From contig DEIC01000047.1 in the NCBI GenBank assembly GCA_002352285.1, forward strand, positions 1 to 19,893: a stretch of 19,893 bases of DNA. The letters run 5' to 3'. The notes beneath the pieces are model-generated. The model had not been told where the DNA came from, did not search any database, and saw only the letters and a program-made list of their open reading frames with translations. A program made the translations under genes and the position numbers. Shown piece by piece: positions 1 through 6,053 of this stretch. The first letter of the stretch is position 1; the number at the start of each line of letters is the position of its first letter. This DNA is from Alphaproteobacteria bacterium UBA2784 (lineage in GTDB: Bacteria > Pseudomonadota > Alphaproteobacteria > Micropepsales > Micropepsaceae).

Positions 1-311
1 GCAAAGTCGTTCGTCTCGCGCGGGGCAACGCCAAAGGCCGGACGGCGGATTTCAACGGCCAGCGCATCCAAAGCCGCCTTCTGCTCCGTCAGGGCGCGGT
101 TGATGCGGGCAACCTTTTCTTCGGTCAGCACGTCAGCCGTCTGCTTGCGCTCCAGCTCGTCAAGACGCGCATCGTTGGCGTCGCGAAAGGCTTCAAAGGC
201 TGCCATCAGCTCGCCGTGACTTGCGCGCGCATCGCCATCGCGCGAGAGCGCCTTCGTCTCAAGCGCCTTCATTTCCGGTGCGCCTGCTGCGCCCAGATCA
301 TTCAGTCTCAT
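1..311 (-). CDS. GTA/HK97-family major capsid protein, N-terminal part (runs off window)
   Basis: Only the first 103 codons are in the window; the gene continues beyond the left edge. The visible part is charged and helical, rich in Ala, Glu, Arg and Lys (for example DARLDELERK, then LTEEKVARINRALTEQKAAL). This fits the N-terminal scaffold-like delta domain of HK97-fold capsids, which the prohead protease removes during maturation. It then reaches a linker with APRETNDFA, where the mature shell domain would be expected to begin. The ATG at 311 is preceded by a strong AAGGAG six bases upstream. It lies 23 bases after the prohead protease stop, the g4-g5 order of Rhodobacter-type GTAs. The capsid call rests on this order and the N-terminal character, because the conserved shell domain is not visible. 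Confidence 0.8.
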   Translation of the reverse strand, partial: MRLNDLGAAGAPEMKALETKALSRDGDARASHGELMAAFEAFRDANDARLDELERKQTADVLTEEKVARINRALTEQKAALDALAVEIRRPAFGVAPRETNDF

Positions 312-334
312 TGCCTGCTCCTTGGGATTGAAAA

Positions 335-739
335 TCAGCTGACGGAAATTACCCGCGCGCCTGCGATCATCGGAAAGGTGACAACCGAGACTTCCCACAG
401 GTCAACGTCCGTCAGCGTGCGAAGACCCGTATTCCTGTCCGTCCGTCCCCGGACGGTCTTGAAGCCGATGGAGAGGCCATCCACCGCGCCCTGGCGCACC
501 AGGGCCAGCGCCTCGCCAGCGCGCTGCACGCCCGTGGCAATCTGGCCGCGCACGAAAAGGCCGCGGGCGTCCTCTTTCAACTCCGTCCAGAGCCCGATTG
601 GTTCGCGCGTGTCGTGCTGCCACAGCATGCGCAGCGGCCGTCCGCGCAGTTCGCGCAGCGAGCGGCGGAAGGCGCCGGGCAGAATGATGTCACGGCCCGC
701 ATCCGGTACGCCAAACAGGGCGGCATAGCCTGCGATCAT
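335..739 (-). CDS. HK97-family prohead protease (GTA g4-like)
   Basis: This 134-residue protein is a herpesvirus-assemblin-type serine protease (peptidase S78/U35) that processes the capsid delta domain during head assembly. Typical family blocks are visible: GYAALFGVPDAGRDIILPGAF at the N-terminus (residues 4-24), the catalytic His in LWQHD (H42), the catalytic Ser in DGLSIGF (S90), and the acidic residue of LWEVSVV (E116) followed by TFPMIAGA. It is compact compared with phage members, with almost nothing before the first conserved block. The ATG at 739 overlaps the stop of the upstream small gene in an ATGA arrangement. No clear Shine-Dalgarno precedes it, so translational coupling is likely. 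The capsid gene follows directly. Confidence 0.88.
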   Translation of the reverse strand: MIAGYAALFGVPDAGRDIILPGAFRRSLRELRGRPLRMLWQHDTREPIGLWTELKEDARGLFVRGQIATGVQRAGEALALVRQGAVDGLSIGFKTVRGRTDRNTGLRTLTDVDLWEVSVVTFPMIAGARVISVS

Positions 740-1011
740 GGGTGGCGGTGACCTGCTTCACGCGCTTCTTCGGTAGCTTCCAGGAGGCGGTCGAGCCGCG
801 CTTCAATCCGGATCAGCGAGTCACGCACGAAGCCTGATTGCTCTTCCAGCCGCGTGATGCGGTCGAGCGTCAGCGGCTTGTCGACGTTCATCTGCTCCAG
901 CGATGTCAGCCGCTGACTGGCAGCGCCCGCCCAGATCAATGCGCCGCCGGTCTGCAACAGAATGGCGGCGACAAGCGCCAGCGGTATCCGCTTCTCCAGC
1001 GAAAAGGGCAT
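736..1011 (-). CDS. Small membrane protein in the GTA g3.5 position
   Basis: This 91-residue protein has a short basic N-terminus (MPFSLEKR), one hydrophobic segment at about residues 9-30, and a charged C-terminal half with heptad-like spacing (LTLDRITRLEEQ, then LIRIEARLDRLLEATEE) suggesting a coiled coil. Single-pass topology is inferred. I do not recognise a named domain. The small-ORF position between portal and protease matches orfg3.5 of the R. capsulatus GTA. The ATG at 1011 is chosen because GGAGG lies five bases upstream; the adjacent ATG at 1014 would be only two bases from it. A longer in-frame reading starting inside the portal gene is unlikely. The stop overlaps the protease start by four bases. 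Confidence 0.7.
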   Translation of the reverse strand: MPFSLEKRIPLALVAAILLQTGGALIWAGAASQRLTSLEQMNVDKPLTLDRITRLEEQSGFVRDSLIRIEARLDRLLEATEEAREAGHRHP

Positions 1012-1025
1012 CATATCCTCCGCAC

Positions 1026-2225
1026 TCAAAGCACATCGCCCCCCGGCAGGGTTCCATAGCCGGTGGCGACGCGCTTCTCGTTCAAGGTCAGGAAGTTGGC
1101 GGCATTCACGCGGGCCCACAGCGCTTCGCGCTCACCCGACAGCGCCTCAACGGCGTCGATGTCAGGCCTGAGCATGATGCGCACGCCAGCCCATTGCGAG
1201 AGAAAGCGCGCCAGCTCATCAGCCGTGCGCACCACCAGCGGCAACACCGTCTGACGCCAGAACGCCATGTTGGCTTGACCGTAATTGGCGTAGGTCGCGT
1301 CGCCGGGAATGCCCAGCAACATGGGCGGCACGCCAATCGCCAGCGCAATCTCGCGCGCCGCGTGGTTGCGGCCCTCAAGGAAATCCAGCTCCTCCGGCGA
1401 GAAGGAGAGCTTCTGCCAGGAAAGACATCCCTCCAGCAGCATCGGGCGGCCCGCATTGCGCGCGCCCTGAAAGGCATCCTCCAGCTCTGCTTTCAGGCGC
1501 GCGAACTGATCTTCGGAGAGATGCTGCGCGCGGTCGCCCGTGCCATAGGTGAGCGCGCCGCTGGGCCGTGCGGCGTTCTCCAGAAGCGCCTTGTTCCACG
1601 CCGCTCCCTCATTGTGCAGGTCGATGGCGCGGGCCGCCGCCTCCAGCGGGCTCAAGCCATAGTGATCGTTCAGCGGATGATGGAACTTCAGGTGCAGGAT
1701 CGGCGGCGGCGCGGCCGGATCGCGGTGAAAGCGCACATCGCGGCCGTCGCAGGAATAGACATGCGCCTCCGGCCAGCCATTGGCGCCCGGCACAACGCGC
1801 ATGCGGTCGGGGCGCAACGCATAGAGCTCACGCAGCGTTCCACCTGCACCCACCGCCTCGACATAGGCGTTGCCCGCAATCAGCAGGTTGACAAACATCG
1901 CCTCCATCAGGCTGCGATGTGATTGCAGCGGGTTGGGGTTCATCAGCACGTCAACTACCGTGCTGCCCACGACTTCGTGCTCGCCCTCGAAGGGCGTCAG
2001 CGGCACGCTGGCGGCGGCCTCAGCGATCATGCGCACCGCCCGGAAGGCGATGGCATTTCCCTGATAGGCCTCGCGGGCGAGTGCAGCATAGTCGCGCGGC
2101 GACCATTGCGGGCGGCCTTGCGAGAAAAAGGCAATCACGTTGGCGGCGCGTGACTCCTTTGCCTCTGGCGCCGCGCGGTGTACCGCGCGCGGCGACAGGA
2201 ATGATCTCAAACGCTCCAGCATCAT
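1026..2225 (-). CDS. HK97-family portal protein (GTA g3-like)
   Basis: This 399-residue protein would form the dodecameric ring at the head vertex through which DNA enters and leaves and to which the terminase docks. Family features are clear: AYQGNAIAFRAVRMIAEAAASVP near residues 53-75, the NPLQSH...L..AGNAYVE block (98-123), a RPDRMRVV segment (138-145), the H-X-L-Y-G-L-SPLEAA region (182-198), and the strongly conserved IGVPPMLLGIPGDATY block with downstream FWRQTVLP (297-330). The length is normal for GTA and HK97-type portals. Two adjacent ATGs (2225, 2222) could start it, and upstream there is only a weak GGCAGAG. It lies 316 bases after the large terminase stop, an unusually wide gap in an otherwise tight module, and 14 bases before the small membrane gene. 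Confidence 0.93.
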   Translation of the reverse strand: MMLERLRSFLSPRAVHRAAPEAKESRAANVIAFFSQGRPQWSPRDYAALAREAYQGNAIAFRAVRMIAEAAASVPLTPFEGEHEVVGSTVVDVLMNPNPLQSHRSLMEAMFVNLLIAGNAYVEAVGAGGTLRELYALRPDRMRVVPGANGWPEAHVYSCDGRDVRFHRDPAAPPPILHLKFHHPLNDHYGLSPLEAAARAIDLHNEGAAWNKALLENAARPSGALTYGTGDRAQHLSEDQFARLKAELEDAFQGARNAGRPMLLEGCLSWQKLSFSPEELDFLEGRNHAAREIALAIGVPPMLLGIPGDATYANYGQANMAFWRQTVLPLVVRTADELARFLSQWAGVRIMLRPDIDAVEALSGEREALWARVNAANFLTLNEKRVATGYGTLPGGDVL

Positions 2226-2288
2226 CTCTGCCTGTTGTCTGCACGTGAACTCTTGCGCGGCTTCTTCTTCATTCAGTCACACACTGTC

Positions 2289-2309
2289 CTTATCAAGTCA
2301 GTTGATAAG
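2289..2309. promoter_or_regulatory. Perfect inverted repeat, candidate operator upstream of portal
   Basis: Arms CTTATCAA (2289-2296) and TTGATAAG (2302-2309) are exactly complementary around a five-base centre. The repeat is 64 bases upstream of the portal start and is AT-rich compared with its surroundings. The 21-base overall length and odd spacer fit a dimeric DNA-binding protein site. As RNA it would be a weak hairpin without a T-tract, so it is unlikely to be a terminator. Function is inferred. Confidence 0.4.
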
Positions 2310-2323
2310 CCAACGCTTCTTTG

Positions 2324-2376
2324 CTCTCCCCTTGGGGAGAGCGGGAATTTGCTCTTCAGCAAATTCCGTGAGGGGG
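2324..2376 (-). repeat. REP-like palindromic element, left copy
   Basis: It contains two hairpins. One has arms CTCTCCCC/GGGGAGAG (2324-2341, two-base loop). The other has arms GGAATTTGCT/AGCAAATTCC (2344-2367, four-base loop, ten perfect pairs). It ends in GTGAGGGGG (2368-2376). Ends are shared in opposite orientation with the element at 2403-2451 while the middle differs, typical of REP families in alphaproteobacterial intergenic regions. The class assignment is from general familiarity with such sequences. Confidence 0.7.
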
Positions 2377-2402
2377 TGCCGAGGTGACAATGCTCAACAA
2401 CG

Positions 2403-2451
2403 CCCCCTCACCCGCTCGCAAGGGCTCGCGTCCTCTCCCCGAGGGGAGAGG
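2403..2451 (+). repeat. REP-like palindromic element, right copy (inverted)
   Basis: It begins CCCCCTCAC (2403-2411), the exact reverse complement of the end of the left copy. It finishes with a perfect hairpin, arms CCTCTCCCC (2432-2440) and GGGGAGAGG (2443-2451). The middle part (2412-2431) has no similarity to the left copy's hairpin. A 26-base spacer separates the two. Opposed pairing of REPs is a usual arrangement and could form a large cruciform or RNA stem. Confidence 0.7.
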
Positions 2452-2479
2452 AAATCTAAAATTGCATCTCTTCACCGCG

Positions 2480-2505
2480 TGGTTCGACAAGGGTTCACCA
2501 TGAGG
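2480..2505. repeat. Second short palindromic repeat type, probable intergenic repeat
   Basis: The run TGGTTCGACAAG...TTCACCATGAGG resembles a dispersed intergenic repeat often seen in alphaproteobacteria (TGGTTCGACAAGCTCACCA type). The arms are imperfect (TGGT/ACCA with GAA/TTC inside). It lies 37 bases downstream of the large terminase stop on the minus strand, next to but distinct from the REP pair. Assigned from familiarity only; a genome-wide count would decide. Confidence 0.4.
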
Positions 2506-2541
2506 AGGTTGTGGCCCTGCACTTCTTGCGGCGCCCACCAT

Positions 2542-3864
2542 TCAAAGGGGCCGTACGCGGGGTGACCCCGCCTCGCCATCCAGCATCAGTTCCGTCAGCG
2601 CCCAGACGAGCGCATCCATCCGGTCGGGGCTCTTGCCGCGTTCGCCCGGCACAAACGCGCACATCTCGTCTTCAAGCGCGGCGAGCACGCCCAGATGCCT
2701 GACGCGTCCTTGCGCATAGAGGGCAGCAATGGGCTCCGCCCGAACGTGCTTGCCGCGCGTTGCCCGCACCTTGCGCACCGGCAGATGCGGGGCAGCGGCG
2801 CGCAGATTTGCTTCCACCAGATCGCCACCCTGATTGGTTTCAGCCACAACGAGGTCCGCCGCGTGCGCCGCAAACAGATGTGCCACGCGCGCCGCCCATT
2901 CATGGGGCGCTGCGTTTTCAAGCGAGCCATCGGCTACCACAATAGCGCGGCCATCAGCATCCTTGCCGGCCACAACGATCCCGCAGGCGTCCGCGTTTGG
3001 TCCGGCAGTCACTGGCGGATCAACACCAATCACAATGCGCGTCAAATCCGGCACTGATCTGGTGCGACAGGTTTCCAGCATGCTATGCGTGAAAAGCGCG
3101 CCCTTCACATCGGCGATCAGCTCGCCCATCAATTCCTGGCGGCCAAGCCGCGTACCGGCATAGCGGTCCTCCATCCGCGCGATGAAGGCGGGCGCGAGGT
3201 TTGCAGCATTCATCGACGTCGCAGAGCGCGACATTGCTGTCATCCTGTCAGTCATCAACGCCTTTAGCGCAGTGATCGGGCGCGGTGTTGTGGTGAGAAC
3301 CATTCGCGGGTTCTTGCCGCGCCGCAGTCCCATCTGCACCATGTCGAACGCCGCTTGCGGTTCATTCCACTTGGCAAACTCATCACCCCAGGCGGCATCA
3401 AACTGCGGTCCGCGAAGGCTGTCCGGGTCGGTTGCCGAAAACAGCAGGGCACGCGCGCCATTCGGCCACTCCACACGCCGCTTGGAGGGAAGATAGCGTG
3501 GCCGCTCCCCTGCCGTCGCGCAGGCGATCAGTCCGCTTTCGCCTTCAACCATCACGTCGCGGGCATCGGCCAGTGTTTCGCCGATCAGCGCCAGTGATCG
3601 GGCGCGGCCTGATCGCACTTCCTCCAGAATCCATTCGGCGCCAGTGCGGGTCTTGCCGCTGCCGCGTCCGCCCAGCACCAACCAGACGGACCAGTCACCC
3701 TCGGGCGGCAATTGGTCATCGCGCGCCCAGAAGCGCCAGTCGCATTGAAGAAAGGCCAGTTCTTCCGGTGTCAGGCCGTCAAGGAACGCGCTTCGGCTTT
3801 GCGTCTCCAGCGAGGCGAGAAAGGCGGCGCTCCAGCTCCGCGCGGACATCGTGCGGCGCGTCAT
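2542..3864 (-). CDS. Phage/GTA large terminase (ATPase-nuclease, g2-like)
   Basis: This is the DNA-packaging motor: an N-terminal ATPase drives DNA into the head and a C-terminal RNase H-like nuclease cuts the concatemer or chromosome. The 440 residues carry Walker A GGRGSGKT (65-72), Walker B ending in the Asp-Glu pair of AAWGDEF (D161, E162), the coupling motif TTTPRP (191-196), and three nuclease acidic positions: IGVDPP (D282), VVAETNQGGD (E342) and PDRMDALVWAL (D414/D417). The LPPEGDW...WLVLGGRGSGKTRTGAEW stretch is characteristic of the GTA terminase family. The ATG at 3864 has AAGG nine bases upstream and lies inside the 3' end of the small terminase gene, overlapping it by 86 bases; ATG 3849 is an alternative. 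The portal gene follows after the repeat-filled gap. Confidence 0.95.
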   Translation of the reverse strand: MTRRTMSARSWSAAFLASLETQSRSAFLDGLTPEELAFLQCDWRFWARDDQLPPEGDWSVWLVLGGRGSGKTRTGAEWILEEVRSGRARSLALIGETLADARDVMVEGESGLIACATAGERPRYLPSKRRVEWPNGARALLFSATDPDSLRGPQFDAAWGDEFAKWNEPQAAFDMVQMGLRRGKNPRMVLTTTPRPITALKALMTDRMTAMSRSATSMNAANLAPAFIARMEDRYAGTRLGRQELMGELIADVKGALFTHSMLETCRTRSVPDLTRIVIGVDPPVTAGPNADACGIVVAGKDADGRAIVVADGSLENAAPHEWAARVAHLFAAHAADLVVAETNQGGDLVEANLRAAAPHLPVRKVRATRGKHVRAEPIAALYAQGRVRHLGVLAALEDEMCAFVPGERGKSPDRMDALVWALTELMLDGEAGSPRVRPL

Positions 3865-4315
3865 GCGCGGTGACCTTCTTCTGGCGGCTCTCGGTAAACT
3901 CGGTCAGGCTCTCCAGCGTGCGGGTCAGCGACGCCAGCGTACGCGCATCGCGCTCATGCTCGGCTGATGTCGCGCGACCTGCGGATTTGCCACCGGCGCG
4001 GCGCTGCATGCGATGCTCGATGTCGCTCAGCTGCTGTTCCAGCGCCTTCAGAATACGATGGGCCATGTGCCGTGCTTCCTCATTCTCATCCTCCTTCAGC
4101 TTGCGGCGGAACGGTGTGCGCTGCCATTGATGCGTGCGTGCAAGCGCCTCCAGCGTGGCAAGATCGATGCCCCAGAGCGCTGCGAGTTCCTCAAGCTTGC
4201 CGTGATGGGCGGCATAGGCGGAGCCAAGGGCTGCCAGATCGGCGGGCGCAAGCTTGCGCCCCTTGCTGACCGGCTGCTTGCGCTTGCCGGCATCAGCCTT
4301 CTCCTCTGCGGCCAT
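3779..4315 (-). CDS. GTA small terminase-like DNA-packaging protein (g1-like)
   Basis: The 178-residue protein starts at the ATG at 4315, with AGGGTGG just upstream; a TTG at 4342 could add nine residues but has no ribosome site. The N-terminus is basic (KRKQPVSKGRKLA). Residues about 33-64 form a helix-turn-helix-like unit (YAAHHGKLEELAALWGIDL...LARTHQW), followed by a long charged helical region (about 70-150) and a C-terminal helix ELERRLSRL before a basic tail. In R. capsulatus the equivalent first gene was shown to act as the GTA small terminase, recruiting DNA for the large subunit; the role here is inferred from position and architecture. Its 3' end overlaps the large terminase start, suggesting coupled translation. 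Confidence 0.75.
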   Translation of the reverse strand: MAAEEKADAGKRKQPVSKGRKLAPADLAALGSAYAAHHGKLEELAALWGIDLATLEALARTHQWQRTPFRRKLKEDENEEARHMAHRILKALEQQLSDIEHRMQRRAGGKSAGRATSAEHERDARTLASLTRTLESLTEFTESRQKKVTAHDAPHDVRAELERRLSRLAGDAKPKRVP

Positions 4316-4349
4316 CCACCCTGCTCTGCCCGGCTCGCGCAAATGAAAA

Positions 4350-4376
4350 GGGCGGCGCGGAATGATCCGCCCGCCC
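4350..4376 (-). terminator. Terminator-like hairpin in the leader of the GTA gene row
   Basis: Arms GGGCGGCGCGGA (4350-4361) and TCCGCCCGCCC (4366-4376) pair with a single bulge around a four-base loop. On the minus strand the stem is followed by TTTTCATTT, a usual intrinsic-terminator pattern. On the plus strand it is followed only by TTTG. It sits about 35 bases upstream of the g1 ATG with no minus-strand gene behind it, since the next gene is divergent. It may be an attenuating leader structure or simply a bidirectional insulator. Confidence 0.5.
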
Positions 4377-4520
4377 TTTGCAATTTCCAGACTGCTTCAA
4401 CTTCACGCTCGCCCGTTTGGGCACACGAATTCAGATGTGCTTGCAGATAGGCGCGAGCGCGCGCCCGTCAAGAGCGCCTTCCATCTTTTTTCCGTCATCG
4501 CGCGGGGATAAGCTCTGCGC

Positions 4521-6050
4521 ATGGGGGCGGTTCGCAACATTCTTTTCATCACGGTCGACCAATGGCGCGGCGAGTGCCTGTCGCTGCGCGGGCATCCCCA
4601 TGTGCGCACGCCGCATCTTGATGCGCTGGCGCGTGACGGTGCTGCCTTCGTCAATCACTTTGCCAATGCGGCGCCGTGCGCGCCATCGCGCGCGTCGCTG
4701 CATACGGGGCTCTACCTCCACAATCATCGCGTGGCGATGAATGGCACGCCGCTCGATCAGCGCCACACCAATTGGGCGCTGGAGATGCGCAAGGCGGGCT
4801 ATCGCCCGGCGCTGATCGGCTATACCGACCAGACGCCGGATCCGCGCGGGCTTGCGCGCACCGATCCGCGCCTTTTCACTTATGAGGGCGTGCTGCCGGG
4901 TCTCGACGAGATTGCTTTTGCCGGCATGGAGAAGACGGGGCCATGGCAGGCCGAACTTCTGGCCAAGGGTTATCCGGCTGACGTGAAGCGCGAGATGGAA
5001 CTGCTCTCATTGCGCGCGCCCGGCCCCGATTGGGAGGATGGCGCACCTGCGCCCCGCCCCTGGTCGATCAAGAGCGAAGATGGCGATACCGCGTTTCTGA
5101 TCAATCGCGCGAAAGAATTCATTTCATCGCAAGTCAGCGCGCGCGAAGTGCCGGGCTTCGTGCTGCATCTGTCGATCCTGAAACCGCATCCGCCGTTTGT
5201 CGCCAGTGAACCGTGGAACGCGCGCCATGATCCGGCAAAGGTGGACGGCTTTGTGCGGGCGCCGACGCGCGACGCCGAAGGCGCCATGCATCCCTGGCTT
5301 TCGTACCAGGTTTCCAACGCCCTTTATCATGCGCCGGAAAACGAGAAGCGCCTGCGCCGCCTCAAGGCCGTCTATTACGGGTTGATGGAGGAGACGGATC
5401 ATTATCTCGGCATGCTGTTTGCGCATCTGAAGCGCGAGGGATTGTGGGACGACACCGCTATCATCGTGACCAGCGACCATGGCGAACAGATGGGCGACCG
5501 GCATCTCATCGGCAAGTGCGGCTGGTTTGACGAAAGCTTTCACGTGCCGCTCATCATCCGCGATCCGCGCGCGCCCGCTTCAACGCGCGGGCGCATGGTT
5601 GATGCGTTTACGGAGAATGTGGACATCATGCCCACGCTCCTGTCGCTGCTTGGGCTCGGCGTGCCGCGCGCCTGCGACGGGCGCGACCTCTCGCCCTTTC
5701 TTTCAGGTGATACGCCGCGCAACTGGCGGACGCACGCCTATTGGGAGTATGACTTCCGCGATGCGGGCAGCGATCACGTCGAGAAGGCCCTCGGCATTGC
5801 CTATGACGCGTGCCATCTTGCCGTGCTGCGCGGGCATGAATTCAAATATGTGCATTTCGCATCACTGCCGCCGCTGTTCTTCGACCGGCTGAATGATCCG
5901 CAGGAACGGCGCAACCTTGCGGGCGATCCGGGTCATGCGCCGCAGATCATGGCAGCGATGCGTGCGCTCCTCTCTCACCGCATGATGCATGAGGACCGCA
6001 CGCTGACCCATCTGCGCTCATCGCCGCTGGGACTGATGGAACGGGGCTGA
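4521..6050 (+). CDS. Sulfatase / phosphonate monoester hydrolase-like enzyme
   Basis: This 509-residue member of the alkaline phosphatase superfamily should hydrolyse sulfate, phosphate or phosphonate mono- or diesters. The N-terminus NILFITVDQWRGE carries the first metal ligand (D13). CAPSR (C53-R57) is the formylglycine modification motif and is followed by ASLHTGLYLHNHR. KPHPPF (221-226), TSDHGEQMGD with metal ligands D319/H320, and GKCGWFDESFHVPLII complete the active site. The VDQWRGE start and the GLYLHNHR...NGTPLD stretch resemble phosphonate monoester hydrolase/arylsulfatase enzymes of rhizobia more than classic choline sulfatases. No signal peptide is seen, so a cytoplasmic location is likely. 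The ribosome site is weak (GGGG about 13 bases upstream). It is convergent with, and three bases from, the substrate-binding protein gene. Confidence 0.87.
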   Translation: MGAVRNILFITVDQWRGECLSLRGHPHVRTPHLDALARDGAAFVNHFANAAPCAPSRASLHTGLYLHNHRVAMNGTPLDQRHTNWALEMRKAGYRPALIGYTDQTPDPRGLARTDPRLFTYEGVLPGLDEIAFAGMEKTGPWQAELLAKGYPADVKREMELLSLRAPGPDWEDGAPAPRPWSIKSEDGDTAFLINRAKEFISSQVSAREVPGFVLHLSILKPHPPFVASEPWNARHDPAKVDGFVRAPTRDAEGAMHPWLSYQVSNALYHAPENEKRLRRLKAVYYGLMEETDHYLGMLFAHLKREGLWDDTAIIVTSDHGEQMGDRHLIGKCGWFDESFHVPLIIRDPRAPASTRGRMVDAFTENVDIMPTLLSLLGLGVPRACDGRDLSPFLSGDTPRNWRTHAYWEYDFRDAGSDHVEKALGIAYDACHLAVLRGHEFKYVHFASLPPLFFDRLNDPQERRNLAGDPGHAPQIMAAMRALLSHRMMHEDRTLTHLRSSPLGLMERG

Positions 6051-6053
6051 GAT

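Larger units (their letters stand above)
2226..2541. other. Non-coding gap inside the GTA module (large terminase to portal)
   Basis: These 316 bases hold no convincing gene on either strand. They contain, from the portal side, an eight-base-arm inverted repeat (2289-2309), two opposed REP-like palindromic elements (2324-2376 and 2403-2451) and a shorter palindromic repeat (2480-2505), each listed separately. The other cluster junctions are 4-base to 86-base overlaps or gaps of 14-23 bases, so this gap stands out. A promoter for portal and later genes could lie at 2226-2320 but I see no good consensus hexamer pair. Confidence 0.7.

Noticed and set aside
903..1922. Long plus-strand open frame (339 codons) opposite the portal gene
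   Set aside because: The product is rich in Arg, His, Gln and Ala with no motif and lies antisense to a clear portal protein; a GC-rich shadow frame.
2324..2451. CRISPR array or insertion sequence between terminase and portal
   Set aside because: Only two opposed palindromic elements, no regularly spaced direct repeats, no transposase remnant and no target duplication seen.
3432..4130. Plus-strand open frame of 232 codons opposite the terminase genes
   Set aside because: Low-complexity Arg/Ser-rich product, antisense to both terminase genes with conserved catalytic motifs.
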